Positions 22,258 through 35,850 of a stretch of DNA of 64,000 nucleotides are shown one piece after another; the stretch's first letter is position 1, and every line of letters starts with the position of its first letter. The notes beneath the pieces were generated by a model that was not told the origin of the DNA, did no database searches, and saw only the letters and a program-made list of their open reading frames with translations. Origin of the DNA: Solanum dulcamara (Eukaryota > Streptophyta > Magnoliopsida > Solanales > Solanaceae); assembly GCF_947179165.1 (NCBI RefSeq), contig NC_077243.1, positions 36,282,001 through 36,346,000 of the forward strand. Reading direction: 5' to 3'. The translations under genes were made by a program, and so were the position numbers.

Positions 22258-23451
22258 AACACACCACCACACACCTGGAGCAGAAGCACCACAAGCACAA
22301 TATCCAACTCGACTTCAATTTAACTATAGAGACTCCAATTTAGTTTGTTTCGAATGTCAAGCATATTTATGGAATTTTCATATTTCAAGCCACTTAAACA
22401 ACGTGTAATACACTTCATAGCAACACCGTCAACTCCAAATTGAAAGGAGAGGCTTTACCTTACCCAAAATTGGCCAAAGCTTGCCAAACTAGTCTCGGAA
22501 GATCCTTGACGTGCTGAAACTTTAGCTGACTGTTTGTATCACTTCTTCGCTGATCCAACCCATAAATTTATGTTATTAACATCTTAAATTCATCGTAGGA
22601 CACTTCAAATAATTTATTTACGGAGCGAAGCTCGGAGGCTTACCTTCGCAGCCCCTAGGCCATAGCCCTCCTTTTCTTGCTCTTCAAGCTTTTCCTTCAA
22701 CTTTTTCTTATTTGTTCCAAGTTTAAAGCTGAAGATATGGTTCCCTGGGAATCATAAGATACATATATACATCTCCACGTGGTTGAGGAACACCGTAGAT
22801 AATAATTAACAGAGAAAAAGTAGAGATCTTACCTTGAATTCTTCTAAGTCATAGCTAGTCTCTCTTTCTCTCATGTTTTCTCTCTTTTTTCTTGGCTGAA
22901 TTTTGGATGAAGAATGAAGTACTTAGTCACATAACATACATATATAGGGTATCTTTGGATGTGACATGTGTTATCCCCATAGGTTGATACGTGTCTAGCC
23001 CTTATTGGGCCACGGATCCATGCCTTGCCTCCTAGGCTGCCACGTGTCCTTGTGAGGCCCACCACCAAGCAGGTGGGTCACCTTCTACCATGTGGCACCT
23101 TCCCATGCTGCCACATGTCATTTTTTCCTCTTCCTCGTGGGTTCACAATCTCGTCTTATTTTAAGAACCCATGTACTCCTTGCTATGTAAGTGTGGTATG
23201 TACTCAAGTAGCTTAGGTTTGTAAGACTTTCAAGTTAGTAGCTTATGTAGGTAAATTGAGTCCTACGATTCGTTACTTGGCCTCCAACTACTTCCGGGCT
23301 CTCCTAGCCTTATTTCCAACCTTCCCTCTCACGGGGTGTTGCATTCTTCTTTCCTTAGAGTTGTTTGATAGCGTAGTAGATTATCTGACTCACTTGATAA
23401 CTTCTAAGAAGCTTGAGAGAAATTCCGAGCTCAAGAGTGTGGGGTGTAACA
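22258..23451 (-). repeat. Truncated 3' LTR of degenerate gypsy element
   Basis: Collinear with 29380-30599 from aacacaccaccacacacctg to the terminal ggggtgtaaca. Bases before 22258 belong to another LTR, so about two-thirds of this LTR is gone. Confidence 0.8.
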
Positions 23452-23490
23452 TCCTTCCCCCCTTTAGAACATTCGTCCTCGAATGTTAAC
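23452..23490 (-). other. Polypurine tract and 3' end of internal domain
   Basis: The minus strand reads gaggacgaatgttctaaagg, then a G-run and aagga, directly ahead of the LTR. This is the usual end of gypsy elements of this type (an FEDE-like peptide, then the purine tract). Confidence 0.75.
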
Positions 23491-23726
23491 GTACCTTGTA
23501 GGGTTTCATAAGGATTTCGGGGGTTTTGTATAACCGTCATCTCTCAACCTATTTAGGGGTTTAGATTACCTTTGTACATAGGGAACAAGTCTGGATATCT
23601 TCTTTCTATTTCCTTTTTGACTTCCTAGGTCATCCTCTTTCTATTTTTTGTTTTGCCATAATACCTTGACAGAAGTCACGTCCTTGTTCGCAACTTCCTA
23701 ATTTGTCGATCCCAGATAGTGATAGG

Positions 23727-24010
23727 TTATTCTTCGCATGATAATTCTTCTATTTTGTGGGCATCAGCTATGGGACATATTCCGGGTGGATCTCCAGTAC
23801 ATTTTTGAAGTATCCGTATTAGACGTACTAGGCATATGGTTTCCAAATCAAGTGGTGAGTTCAACTTACAGACAACTTTGTCCACCTTACGAGCAACTTG
23901 ATAAGGTTTAATGTATTTTGGGATAAGTTTCCTTTTCTTGCCGAATCTTATTACTCCCTTCCTGGGTGACCCTGCTACGAACACCTAATCATCAATTTGA
24001 ACTCTGACTG
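23727..24010 (-). pseudogene. Ty3/gypsy integrase C-terminal domain remnant
   Basis: The minus-strand frame from 23984 to 23727 reads VAGSPRKGVIRFGKKRKLIP, then KYIKPYQVARKV and VCKLNSPLDLETICLVRLIR. This matches the SH3-like C-terminal domain of gypsy integrase (compare 6660-6800 and 55540-55720), including the RFGKK(G/R)KL signature. Upstream in the same sense a short FKLMI-type segment can be read across a frame change. It lies about 240 bases ahead of the polypurine tract, the expected place. Catalytic parts of integrase, RT and RNase H are not readable to its right. Confidence 0.8.
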
Positions 24011-27000
24011 TCGATGTTGATCATCTGTAAATCATTTATGCCGAATTTGTACTACTAGTCCATAGCTTTATAAATCATGTTTGGGCCTACTATCTTAGTC
24101 TTTTTAACATCGACCCAACCAATAGGGGACTTACACGTCCTACCCTACCAGTCTTGTACGGGGTCATTGGGATACTAGAGTGGTAGTTATTATTGTAGGC
24201 AACTTGATAAGTGATAGATGATAATCCTAGCTACCTTCGAGGTTAACAACACCAACTTGCGACATATCTGCTAGTGTTTAGGTGGTACGCTTAGCCTGTT
24301 TATCTATTTTGAGGATGAAAGGTGGTACTAAGACCCGCCTGTGCTCCCAATATTTCCTTGGATTAATATTCAAGTGCTAGCTGTACTTAAGCCCCTCTAC
24401 TCAAGATAATAGTTGTAGGGACCTCATGTACTATTTCTTAGCTTCCTTAGAAGACTTTAACTGGTACTTTACCCTTTGGGTTTCTTCGCCCCCCCTTTTT
24501 TTCCAATCCTTAAGGTTGGCTACTGAATAATGTTGAAGTCCCCTCATATAATGGTTTTCATAGTCGTTTTGTGCTCTGTCTATCATTACTTAGTATACTC
24601 CCAAAGGAATTTGACATATAAATTTGCCATCTTTTGGTAATCGGCTAGTTCTGCTCGTCTTACTTAAATCATTTCATAATTTTCCTCACCCCAAGTTGTA
24701 ACACTTTAAATTCATTATCTCGTGTCATTCTTTACCTTTACGAGAATATGAGAAGGTGCTCGACTTATCCTGAGAAATATCTTAGCGTCGTCTCGCTAAG
24801 TCTTATGTGTTACCTTGCCGTTTTGTCCCTTATCCTATAGTCAGTATCGGGGTAGACCTTTGGTCCAACCATGTCCATGTCTTACTTTTCCCATAGTACT
24901 AATTCCATCTCGATAGTTTAGCTTAACCTATCTTCATATCTCTCGGTAGGGTATTCAAAATATCATAACTGTATTTCCATTATTGAACCCCTATTCCTTT
25001 TATCATGTACTTACTTAATTAGCCTGATGCTTATATATACATACCCATAGGTTGCACAACCATTCTGATGCAACTTATATGAGGTAGATTTAGTATTTCC
25101 GTCTCTTGGTTCATTCTACTATACACATCTCACTCACATTGGAACTTGCTTGTCCTATCTTGTTATACTTGTTTCCTTTCCCCTTATTCACCCTTTGCTC
25201 TTCTCATCTCCTACCATAGGAGGTTGTCTATTCCTTTTCTTTGGTTATTAATCTATCGCAACACCACTTATATCCCATTCTATAGCCAACATTTTGGCTT
25301 TTGGTCTAGCATGATGTCATTCAATGTCTTGTTAAAAACATCTTAACACTACCTTACATAGCATTCTGAATTTTATCCAATTATTGGTGGCTTCCATACC
25401 TTCCTAACTTGGTTCAGCAAGGGATCTTATTAAAGTTTAAGTATCCATCTTAAATATATTGTCACATCAATTGCCTCCACCTTACCCTTGCAATATTTCT
25501 CATTGACTTCCCCCCTTTAGAGGGTAGTTACACCTTTATCTGCTTATACCTTGCTCTACGTCTCTGTGTCCAGTCTCAATTGTATTCAATCTCCTTCCCC
25601 AATCTACTTGGTACTGTATCATGTCCCCATATTCCTGCATATTTTATAACGTGATTGTCCACGTACGGAACCTTGGCTTAATCACGAGGCTACGAGAACC
25701 TTCCCATACCTAATGTGATATCTCGTCTACTAATCGGTACTTGAATAATGTGACCCAGAAAATAACTCATCTGAGGCCACATTCTACTTATCTTTATGAA
25801 AGGTCAATACACACTTGCAGTCGTTCCAATGTTTAACTAGGCAACACTCATATTCCGATGATGATTGTCCAAGGTTCTCTCGGAGTAGTAGCTTTATCCT
25901 AACCTATATCCTTTGTTTCTTGGGGTGAATAGAAGTTGCACCATTTATTCCTTAAGTTTGCCGTCTTTATTTCTTAGGGGTTCCATTATTTTTGGGGCAA
26001 CATTGTGTACATGCATCATTCCTTTATACCTTATACCCCTTGCCCTTACTGTGAACCCAACACAGGCTTTTAACTTAGTCAACACATACGAAGTGCGCCT
26101 TACTAACGATCTTACTTTATCCCTGTATTGTTGTACCCCACCTTTGAATTCATAATTACACATCCCCCGCTTAGTTCGTACTCGTATTCAGTTCATGACA
26201 TCTCTTGGGGGTGCTTCTGTTAGAAGTTCCTTCTCCAATTAGTCAGTGGAGAAGTAATAAGTTGTTATCATAGAGCACTTCCCAACCACTGTTAGAAGAA
26301 AACTAAAATCCCTTAACCATCATAGTACTTTTCAACACTTGACTCACATGGTCCCCCCCTGAGTTCCTCGAGTCGTGAACAACTTATCTAATTTACAACT
26401 AAGAGTTGGGGGCTTGGTACTTTTCAAGAGAAGTAAAACTTAATCGCTGGACGTCTTACCCTTCAACTTGAGTTTTTTTTTGTCCTACAGCACCAATACG
26501 ACTGGAGATACCGTGGTTTGAACTGTACTGCTCAGATAAGTTTTTGTTTCTCTGACATATAATTCCCCAAGTAAAAAGGGTGCCCCTTATCGATGACATG
26601 GAGAGTACCTCCTACATCTTTATTTTAGCATAATATGGGTACTCGGTATCAACTTCCAGGACATTTTATGAAGCTATGTATCATTCCCTTTCCTTGTTCT
26701 GGGAAAATTTCGGCAGAGTTTCCTCTATACTCTTTACTATCCAAAAACCTGTACGCAGAAAATATCAACAATGCCTCACAGGGCCAGCATATATATATAT
26801 ATTCATATCATCTCACAGACACACAGGGCTTTCAATATCATCAAATATCGCAGCCATGCAGGGCTTTCAATATTAACAATAGTATGAAAGTAATAGACTT
26901 ACCTCGTATGTCCAACTTTACCTGCATCGGTTGCACTTCCCTGTCTACTTTCCTTTCAAGTTTTGCCTTTACATTACAATAATATGCCAATACATTACTC

Positions 27001-27270
27001 AACCGATATCTTTCGTGCCTTTACTTACCTGCATGCTTCATAACTTTCCCATGTCATCAAGTACTTCCTTCCAACGATGTCGTCCTTCTGTTAAGATCCA
27101 AGGTTCTTATAAGGGATTTTCCTATGACTTGGATCTATAATACGATCTCAGATGTGAAAGAAAAGTAATATCCTAAATGTCCTATAGCTTCCTGTTAATC
27201 AATGTGGTGCGCAACACATCGATAATCAAGACTCTACTAGACAGGTCTGCAGACAATCCATGGAAGAACT
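24011..27270 (-). other. Degraded internal domain, no readable domain
   Basis: By position this should hold gag, protease, RT, RNase H and most of integrase on the minus strand. I could not recognise any of their signature motifs. The open frames (up to 115 codons, on both strands) have no plausible domain. The segment is C/T-rich on the plus strand. Sequence near 27150-27270 matches the leader of the LARD-like element. Confidence 0.5.
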
Positions 27271-27285
27271 GCTCTGATAACACTT
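27271..27285 (-). other. Primer-binding site, Met-tRNA type
   Basis: The minus strand reads AAGTGTTATCAGAGC one base from the LTR start at 27287, a mutated form of the TTGGTATCAGAGC-type site complementary to initiator methionine tRNA. Confidence 0.7.
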
Positions 27286-27286
27286 C

Positions 27287-30200
27287 TGTCATGACCCAAC
27301 CCCGTAGGCCGCGACTGGGGTCCGACCTGAACCCTCATATACACATTTATCAGCTGTGGTCAAGTTGAACTATAAACAACATAGTAGCATGCATCAGAAC
27401 CCTATTGAGTGATAACATTTCCATAAACCTGTAGCCTCTTTTATTTATATCACATTATGAAAGGGCACGCAAGCCGACAAGGCTGCCACAACATAATACC
27501 ACGTACAATACATCATATAAACCCAACTGAACCAAACTGACATCTACAACCCATATACACATGTCTGCAGACCTCTAAAAATATTAACAACAACATATGG
27601 TGGGACAGGGCTCCCGTCGTACCCCTGAATAAAAAAAACAATTATATACATCAGCAGTCTGTGCAAAAACTAGGCTCCAATACAATGGAGCCTCTTCCAG
27701 CTGAACTGAACAAAATCCTAAGCTGACGGACTCCCAAAACCTGTATCTGTACCTATGGGCATGAAATGCAGCCCCCCCCCCCCGAGAAAAGGGGGTCAGT
27801 ATGAAATATGTACTGAGTAAGTAAAACATAACATAATACAACTGGAAGTATATATGAAATAGAGAAGCACAGGATAAAATATCAAATCAGAAACTTGTAC
27901 CTGTTCTCAGTGAATCATAAAAGTATGCATGCTCAAATTATACAATATAGCCGGCCCCATCAAGGATCTGGTGAATCATATTTTTAGGACCATCATAGGC
28001 CCGGAACCATCACCACCTTATTACAACATATCATCATATATATACATACGTACCCGCTCCCCTAGTGAGGGACTCGGTGATTTTTTCATGTCATTGTATT
28101 ATCATATCCTCGTATAGTGTACCTGGCTCTTTAGTGAGGGACTCGGTAGATAATGCAGTGAACTGTGCACGAGAACATACCCTATCCCAGGACTCAGTGA
28201 TAGAAGGGTTACTGTATTCACGAGTAGAGTAGTGAGTAACTATATGCAATTTAAATCATTATTAGAGACTCTACTGAATAAGAAAGTTAAGCTTTTGCCT
28301 GAGGACCCGAGTAGTAGTGTAGTCATATTGAGTACCCTCTAAATGCCATTATGGGCTATACCAATTGTAACCTCGGGTACCTTATACATATACCAATGTA
28401 AGGCCAAGTCGCTTATGGAATCAGAAACACTTGTTATCATATAGTCTTTAAGACTTGGAGCTTGTACATTTGGTACCTCTTTAACACATACAAGTTTTTA
28501 AAGAAATAGTTCAACTATTACAGGAGTTCAATATTCAAAAGTAAATAGGAGATGCTTAAGAATGGAATTACCCCGGAGCTCATATCATATTTAACTTACA
28601 ACTAAGACATGCCAAAAGAAGAAAGAGAATAAGCTCTATATAGTTTGTAGTTTCCTTCATATGGTCATCATGTACATATTTCGTACCCGGCCCATCCTGG
28701 GGCTCGGTGAACAACTATGGGATCATAATCTCATTTTTATACCAAGTACATATCAAGAGAAAGGAGATATAACTTTCCACACACTACTCTTTAACACGTA
28801 GAATCCTTAACAAGCAATACTCAATTCTTGTAGGGGTTCCAATACCAAGAAGTGGATAGGGATTATGAGGCGTACTTGGAGCTCTAGGAATGGAATTACT
28901 CCCACATTTCACATACAATTCACTTACGGCTAAGACATGGCAAAAGGAAAGAAAGATAGATTTACATACCTCTTATGAGTTACTCTTTATCATGTTTTCC
29001 TCGTTGTCCTTTGAACCTATTCAACATGGAAGCAACACGAATATCAACCATGCTTGACTTTAAAGAATCTTAAGTTGCAAACGAGTATTCATAAAACTCA
29101 TTTTCTCATTCGTCTTCTCGACTAGTTCTTTAGCCAGTTAAGGAGTTAACGAAAATTGGGCAGTACCTCCCCTATAACATGCCCTATCCGAATTTCCAAT
29201 TAGATCCCTAATCACTACAGATAACCAACAAAAACAACCTATAGCTCATATAAAAATAAAAAATGGAAACATTAAACAACATAAGCTCCAAACAACTTGT
29301 TTAACATTACGATAGCAAAATAGGGTTTCTAGTCTCTATCTTGTAAAACATTTAACCGTAGAATACCTTTATTCCCTGTAACACACCACCACACACCTGC
29401 AGCAGCAGCACCACAAGCACAATATCCAACTCGACTTCAATTTAACTATAGCGATTCAAATTTAGTTTGTTTCGAACGTCAAGCATATTTATGGAATTTT
29501 CATATTTCAAGCCACTTAAACAACGTGTAATACACTTCATAGAAACACCATCAACTCCAAATTGAAAGGAGAGGCCTTACCTTACCCGAAATTGGCCAAA
29601 GCTCGCCAAACTAGTCTCGGAAGTTCCTTGACGTGCTAAAACTTTAGATGATTGTTTGTATCGCTTCTTCACTGCCCCAACCCATAAATTTATATTATTA
29701 ACACCCTAAATTCATCGTAGGACACCTAAAATAATTTATTTATAGAGCGAAGCTCGGAGGCTTACCTTGGCAGGCTCTAGGCCGTAGCCCTCATTTTCTT
29801 GCTCTTCAAGCTTTTCCTTCAACTTTCTCTTGTTTGTTCCAATTGTAAAGCTGAAGATATGGTTCTGTAGGCATCATAAGATACATATATACATCTTCAC
29901 ATAGTTGAGGAACACCGTAGATAATTAATTCATGGAAAAAAAGTAGAGAGCTTACCTTGAATTCTTCTAAGTCGTAGTTAGTCTCTCTTTCTCTCATATT
30001 TTCTCTCTTTGTTCTTGGCTGAATTTTGGATGAAGAATGAAGTACTTAGTCACATAACATACATATATAGAGTGTATTTGGAGGTAACACGTGTCATCCC
30101 CATAGGGTAACACGTGTCTAGCCCCTATTGGGCCACGGATCCATGCCTTGCCTCCTAGGCTGCAAGGTGTCCTTGTGGGGCCCACCCCAAGTAGGTGGGT

Positions 30201-30599
30201 CACCTACTTGACCCCAAGAAGGTGGGTCACTTGCTTCCATGTGGAACCTTCCCATGTTTTCAAGTGTCATTTTCTCCTCTTCCTCATGGTTTCATAATCT
30301 CGTCTTATTTTAAGAACCCGAGTACTCCTTGCTACGTAAGCGTGGTATGTACTCAAGTAGCTTAGGTTTGTAAGAATTTCAAGTTAGAGGTTACGTAGGT
30401 AAATTGAGTCCTACTACTCGTTACTTGGCGTCCAACTACTTTCGGACTCTCCTATCCTTATTTCCAACCTTCCCTCTCACGGGGTATCGCATTGTTCTTT
30501 CCTTAGAGTTGTTTGATAGCGTAGTAGATTATCCGACTCACTTGATAATTTCTAAGAAACTTGAGAGACATTTTGAGCTCAAGAGTGTGGGGTGTAGCA
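27287..30599 (-). repeat. 5' LTR of degenerate gypsy element (3.3 kb)
   Basis: Starts tgtcatgacccaaccccgta and ends ggggtgtagca. The first 2 kb resembles the LTR fragment at 32157-34650, with shared blocks such as ctcatatacaca and agtgagggactcgg. The last 1.2 kb matches 22258-23451. It contains a 12-base C run at 27772-27783 and a local tandem duplication at 30184-30236 that is absent from the other LTR. Confidence 0.75.
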
Positions 30600-30600
30600 T

Positions 30601-32156
30601 TATAACACCTCAAAAGTTCAAAAGTCAATTTTAAGAGAAAATAGTTCAAGAAGTTTGTTTGTGCAACTTCCCATGAATCCGCCTACGGACTGTAAATGGA
30701 CCTACGGCCCATAGGAGAGCATTCGTAGGTGAGCCCAATAACTACAAAAAAAAATCGAGGTACATGAGGGGTTGTACGAGTGTACCTATGGACAATATGA
30801 GGTCCTACAGTCCATAGAAGTCCATCGTAGAAGGGACCTGAGTTTGGAAAGAAATAAAAGTTTTAGAACATTTTCTACGGTCTAACAGGACAGTCTGTAG
30901 ACGGGACCTAGGCCTGCAGGAAAGGTCATAGATAGAGATTCAGAGAATGAGTAATTGAGAGTTGGAAATATGGAAGGGCCCACGACTGGTAAGGTTTTCT
31001 ACTGACCATAGGGTAGTTCATAGGTAGAGATTCAGAGAAGTTGATTTGAGGGCTCAACAGAATGACGACACCTACGATTCGTAATGGAGTCTATAACCCA
31101 TACGGGGGTGGCCATAAACCAAACTTCAGAGGAGTGGTTTTCCTACCTTGATATCATGAGAGATTTAGATGACCCGTGTGATGAATTACGACTCATAGGT
31201 AGGGCCCGTAGGTCACCTCCAATTGTTATTTCTCAAGGTTAATTATGTCATTTTCTACTTTTTAATACCTAAGTTATGTCGTTTTAAACCTATTCCTAAG
31301 TTGTATAACTATTTTTACACTTAAAATTTTCCCTCTTCTCTCTCATTTACTCAAAACTCATAAGACTCTCAAGAAATTCTATCTCAAGATCTTCTTCTCC
31401 AATCAAGCTAGGGTTTTAAGCTTCAAGTCTCTTCTTCAAGTTTTAATGATAGAATTCATCGAGGTATGTTGGAGTTTAATCCAAGGATGATCTTTTCATC
31501 TATGGAGTATAAAAGAATCTTCAATTACTCTTTATGGTTTCTTTCTAAAACCTAAGGTTTTTATGATTTTTTATTGGGTTCAACCAATTATGATTTTATT
31601 TATTTTCTGATTTTTAATATGGATGATTTAATTTAATCACATATTTTTTAGTAGTTTCTCATGAACCCATGCATTATGCCTATTTTATGATAATAAATTA
31701 TGTTTGAGAATTATGCATGTATCATGAATTGATGAAACTATGATTTTAAGGATGCTTTTAGAAAATGTATCAATATGATTTCTACGAAAACAAGATTGCT
31801 TCAAAAGTATTCTCATCATAAAGGATTTTCATGATTTTCTATGAACAAGCTTATCTTAATTTAGATGCTTAGAAAAGTGTCTTTTATGAATATGTTATGA
31901 AATTATGATTTATTAAAGGAGCTATTCTTTTGATTTGAGTATATTATTGTGAATTTGGTATTACTATACTCTTATCATTTCAAAGACTATGCTATGATTA
32001 TTGCTATTCTTATTGAGAGCATCACCTAGAACCAAGTTGGAATAGTGGTGATTACTCAAGTCCCAGAACTACGTGCCTCCTTAGGATATCCTAATTTTAC
32101 AAATTAGCTTCAGCTAGTGAATTTATAAATAGCTCATGTTCATGGTCCTTACCTGG
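30601..32156 (+). repeat. Ty3/gypsy LTR fragment, 3' end missing
   Basis: Starts tataacacctc, a mutated TGTAACACC head, and matches 3251-3700 over its first 450 bases. It continues through tcaagaaattc and ctagggtttt to a block on ctagtagtgatt-type words near 32030. It is cut at 32156 by the next LTR. Confidence 0.6.
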
Positions 32157-34650
32157 TGTCACGATCCAACCCTGTAGGTCGTGACTGGTGCCCGAATTGG
32201 ACACTCATATACACATCTATTATCTAAAATCGATCAACACTCACATGACATGAAATTTATACAAATGGAGCATCGTCTCAAAATTATCACATATACATAT
32301 ATATTGAAACCACCTATCTGGGGGAGTCACAATTGTCAAAAGATAAGATAGCATAGTACGTAACCGATAAGGTTGTCATTACATGTAGGAATGTACCACT
32401 ATATACATAAACGCGAGCCGAAAAGGCTTTCACTATGAATGGGAATGTCCCAAAACATAAGTCATACCAGTACAACCGAACAACATCTATATACAACCCA
32501 CACATGTGTCTACAGACTTTTAAGAATATCAACAGTATCATATGGCAGGATAGGGCCCCACCGTACATGATTCTATCATATATCATATCCGGCCCATTAT
32601 GGACTCGGTGAATCTGTCATATACATGTATATCATATTTGGCCCATCATGGGGCTCGGCTCCATCATCATGTCATCATATAATATCATCATATATAAATA
32701 TACCGTACCCGGCTCTCTAGTGAGGGACTCGATGAATAATATAGTGAAACTGTAAGTGAATACATACTCGGCCTGGAACTCTGTGAAATATGTGACAACA
32801 GTATGCACGAGCAGAGTAATGAATAACCATATGCATTTAAATCATCATTTGAGACTCAATAGAATAATCAAAATGAACCATCATTTGAAAATCAAGACAG
32901 TAGTCGTCTCAAGTACCCTTCGATTGTCATTATGAATTATACCAAACATTAATTATATCAAAATCTGAATTATACCAAAATAGAATGGCTGGATTCATAC
33001 ACATGTATCAAGACATAATGATATAAGTTCCAGAAAACAAGAACATTAGCCATCCTAGTGTATGTAAGAATAAGAGCTTCTTTGTAATTTATACATTCGT
33101 CGTCCGTTTGTTTCATATGGATCATGCCAAAAGAAAGAAAGGTTAGCTTTATATACCTTTAGAATTTACTTATACACAATACGTATATGATACCCAATAT
33201 TGTCTCAACCTATATTAAAACGTTAGGCACTACGGTTAAGCTATGGAAAGACATAAAATGTACTTTATTGTTAGTAGGTTATTTCTAAAAAATAATTGGA
33301 TAGCACCTCCCCTATACCACTCACTTTTCCAACTTTCAAACCAGCCATACAATCACCAAGCAACATCAATAATCACATATTCAAATTTCATGTAAAGACA
33401 AGCCAAAACGAGATTCAAGAATACTCCAAACAGCCCACATAACATTTGACTTCCGTTGATTATCAGCATGACGATTACGATGCTATCAAATTACTTCTAA
33501 TAAGTTGCATCTACCACACCTTATCGAGATGATTTATAACAACCCAACAATTAACCATACAATGCAAAATCATAACTACACTCAATCATCCAATTCAATT
33601 CAAGCAGCCACACGTATCACCGTCCGTAAAATAATTACAACTCCAATGTGACATTCCAAATTCATTCATTGTCATTATATACTCAGACACAATAACAACC
33701 ACAACATTAATAAAAAATAATCCATCATTTTTAACTTAAACCAGCCCTAACATTGTCCAAATGGAGATTTAACATTAGCATATACAATCTCTTCACTTTT
33801 AACACATAATCTATAACAATAATAACAACCATGACAATCAACCCAATTTAATTCAAGCAACTCCAATTCTATCCACTTTAATACCAACACTAATCATGGA
33901 GTTTTCTTACTTCCAATTCCATTTTATACAATTTAGTCTCTTCATTATAACATCATTTCTAGAATAAGGCAGCCCACATTCATAACATCCGACAGCAATT
34001 CAAATCCACATACAACTACTACATCTTCAGGTTATCTTTAATGATCCATAGTCTTAACATTTTCATCAAAATATTGCTACAACAACCCAACCAACATACA
34101 ACACAACATATAATCTTAACTATCATTAGTCTTCCAAGCTCAACAAGAACAATAACAACATACCAAAACAGGCCCTAATTAACTACATAAACATGCTCAA
34201 AAACCTTATGAACCCCTACAACATGCCAAGCAAACCACCTCCAATTTTTATACGTTATTTCGTACAATCTTTTTATCTATTTTAATGACATATAGAAGCA
34301 ACCCCATGACAGCAACATCACTCATTCAAATATAAGAAAACTATGTTAATGTTACACCAAGTTCTAAACAGCCCACAAATATCATACCAAACAGCTCCAA
34401 AATATATATACAATATCTTCATACACTTTATTCTTTCAAATTCAAGAACAACAACTCATCAACAACATCAAAACAATATCAACAATTATTATACATCATC
34501 ACTCAGCTAATTTCATCCATTTAATCCACCTAAAACAACCTCTTAATCCATAAATCTCAACAAATCAACAAACTAGTTTATAACACTATTTTCTCCGTTC
34601 TAATTCGTTAAAACTCTAAATAAACTTGTTAATAATGAAAAACGAACTTT
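32157..34650 (-). repeat. LTR fragment related to 27287-30599
   Basis: Begins tgtcacgatccaaccctgta and is collinear with the first 2 kb of the LTR at 27287. Shared blocks include gtacccggctctctagtgag and cacctcccctata. It then runs into A/C-rich sequence that has no counterpart there. The right boundary is uncertain and there is no second copy, so it is a solo or truncated LTR of a related subfamily. Orientation is assigned by similarity to the 27287 LTR. Confidence 0.55.
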
Positions 34651-35394
34651 AATATTATCTCAAGTGTGCAGCAACCATATTAACACTTCTCCTTCTTAAT
34701 GAATATTTACAGACGTAGGGTATACAAATGATTTTGGTTACCCTTATTTTTTATTGTTATACAAGTTGATGACTTGAATTTGGAACTCTTAAAAAGTTGC
34801 CAAAAAAATAATAGATTATTTATTCAAATGAGAAAATTGTAGAATTGAATTGATCCTGAAGTATCATATCTTATGTAATTATCGTATTTATGCATCTTGA
34901 TATAATTATGAGAACAATTTAGTTTTACTAAAATAAAATCACTCTCATATTGCAAATAAAAGTCTCCATATGAATGAACTTATCCTAATGAATATTATCA
35001 ATTTTTTTTAATATACAGTACATTCATTTGACTGGCATAAGGGTTCTATACATATATATTATTTATTTTCATGAAAATTTGGTCATTCTGGGATAAAAAA
35101 GAGCAAGCCGAGAATGTGTATGGCTGAGGTCAATGATCCATCTTATTCGAGCAAATTATGATAAAAGATATACCATCTTATATGAACATAAAGCAGCTTC
35201 TATAGACAATTAAACGGATGATTTCTAAAAAGAGATATAATGAAACACATTTCACCAAAGTTTTTCTACACAACTAATCTTCAAAAGAATGACAATATCA
35301 ATATACAATAAATTTGTTCTAGTAATAATATGACTAATTTATTAACCAACTGCGACTTTTGAGAAGATAGCTGCAAAAGATTAGAAAGCGAAGA
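34651..35394. other. AT-rich sequence, nothing recognised
   Basis: No coding motif, RNA gene or repeat boundary could be identified. It lies between the repeat block on the left and the gene island. Confidence 0.4.
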
Positions 35395-35850
35395 TTCAAG
35401 TGTATGGATTGATGTTCTCATCAGGGAGAGCTAATACGCTCTTTACTCTTTTTTTTTTACAAGATTTTGTCCCATTGAGTTTTTCATGTAAGATTTTTAA
35501 TGAGGCGGCCAAAATGTGTAATGTTAGATATATGCACTCTTTTTACCTTTACTAAAACTTTTCCAATAGATTTTTTCTTGTAAGATTTTAACAAGACATA
35601 TTATTTATCAAATTAACATTCAAAGGGGAGTATTATAATTATTTGTATTAAAGTGAATATCTATTTTGTAAGGTTCTTTGTAGAAAAGTTAGAAACCATA
35701 GGATTGAGACAAATATTGTTATTCCTATAAATAACAATTCTCTTAAATGTATTTCGTTCGGAAGAGAATACGAAATGTTCTCTTTTCCCTTGCTTATTGT
35801 TCTTCTTGTTTTATTATTTCATGAAAACGTTCCTCTACTTTTACTGCAAT
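35395..35850 (+). repeat. Ty1/copia 3'-end remnant with partial LTR
   Basis: The words caagattttgtcccattgag and tttttcatgtaagatttttaa, then atgaggc, are typical of the untranslated 3' end of many plant copia elements. They are followed by a purine tract (caaaggggagta at about 35621) where an LTR would start. About 200 bases of probable LTR follow (ttataattatt..., then ctataaataacaattctc). No copia coding sequence is left of it. The family assignment rests on recognition of this leader-like block. Confidence 0.55.

Larger units (their letters stand above)
22258..30599 (-). mobile_element. Degenerate Ty3/gypsy element with 3.3-kb LTR, left LTR truncated
   Basis: The right LTR (27287-30599) begins tgtcatgacc and ends ggggtgtagca. 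Its last 1.2 kb is repeated at 22258-23451, which ends ggggtgtaaca. A G-rich purine tract (minus strand) follows the left copy, and a primer-binding site precedes the right copy. The element therefore lies in minus orientation with internal domain 23452-27286. The left (3') LTR lacks its first two kilobases, being cut exactly where the Ogre/Tat-like LTR ends. Coding content is almost erased; only the integrase C-terminal domain is readable. Confidence 0.75.

Noticed and set aside
23256..30634. Similar 76-77 codon frames at 23256-23489 and 30404-30634
   Set aside because: They are the same segment of the two LTR copies of the gypsy element at 22258-30599, with no recognisable protein motif.
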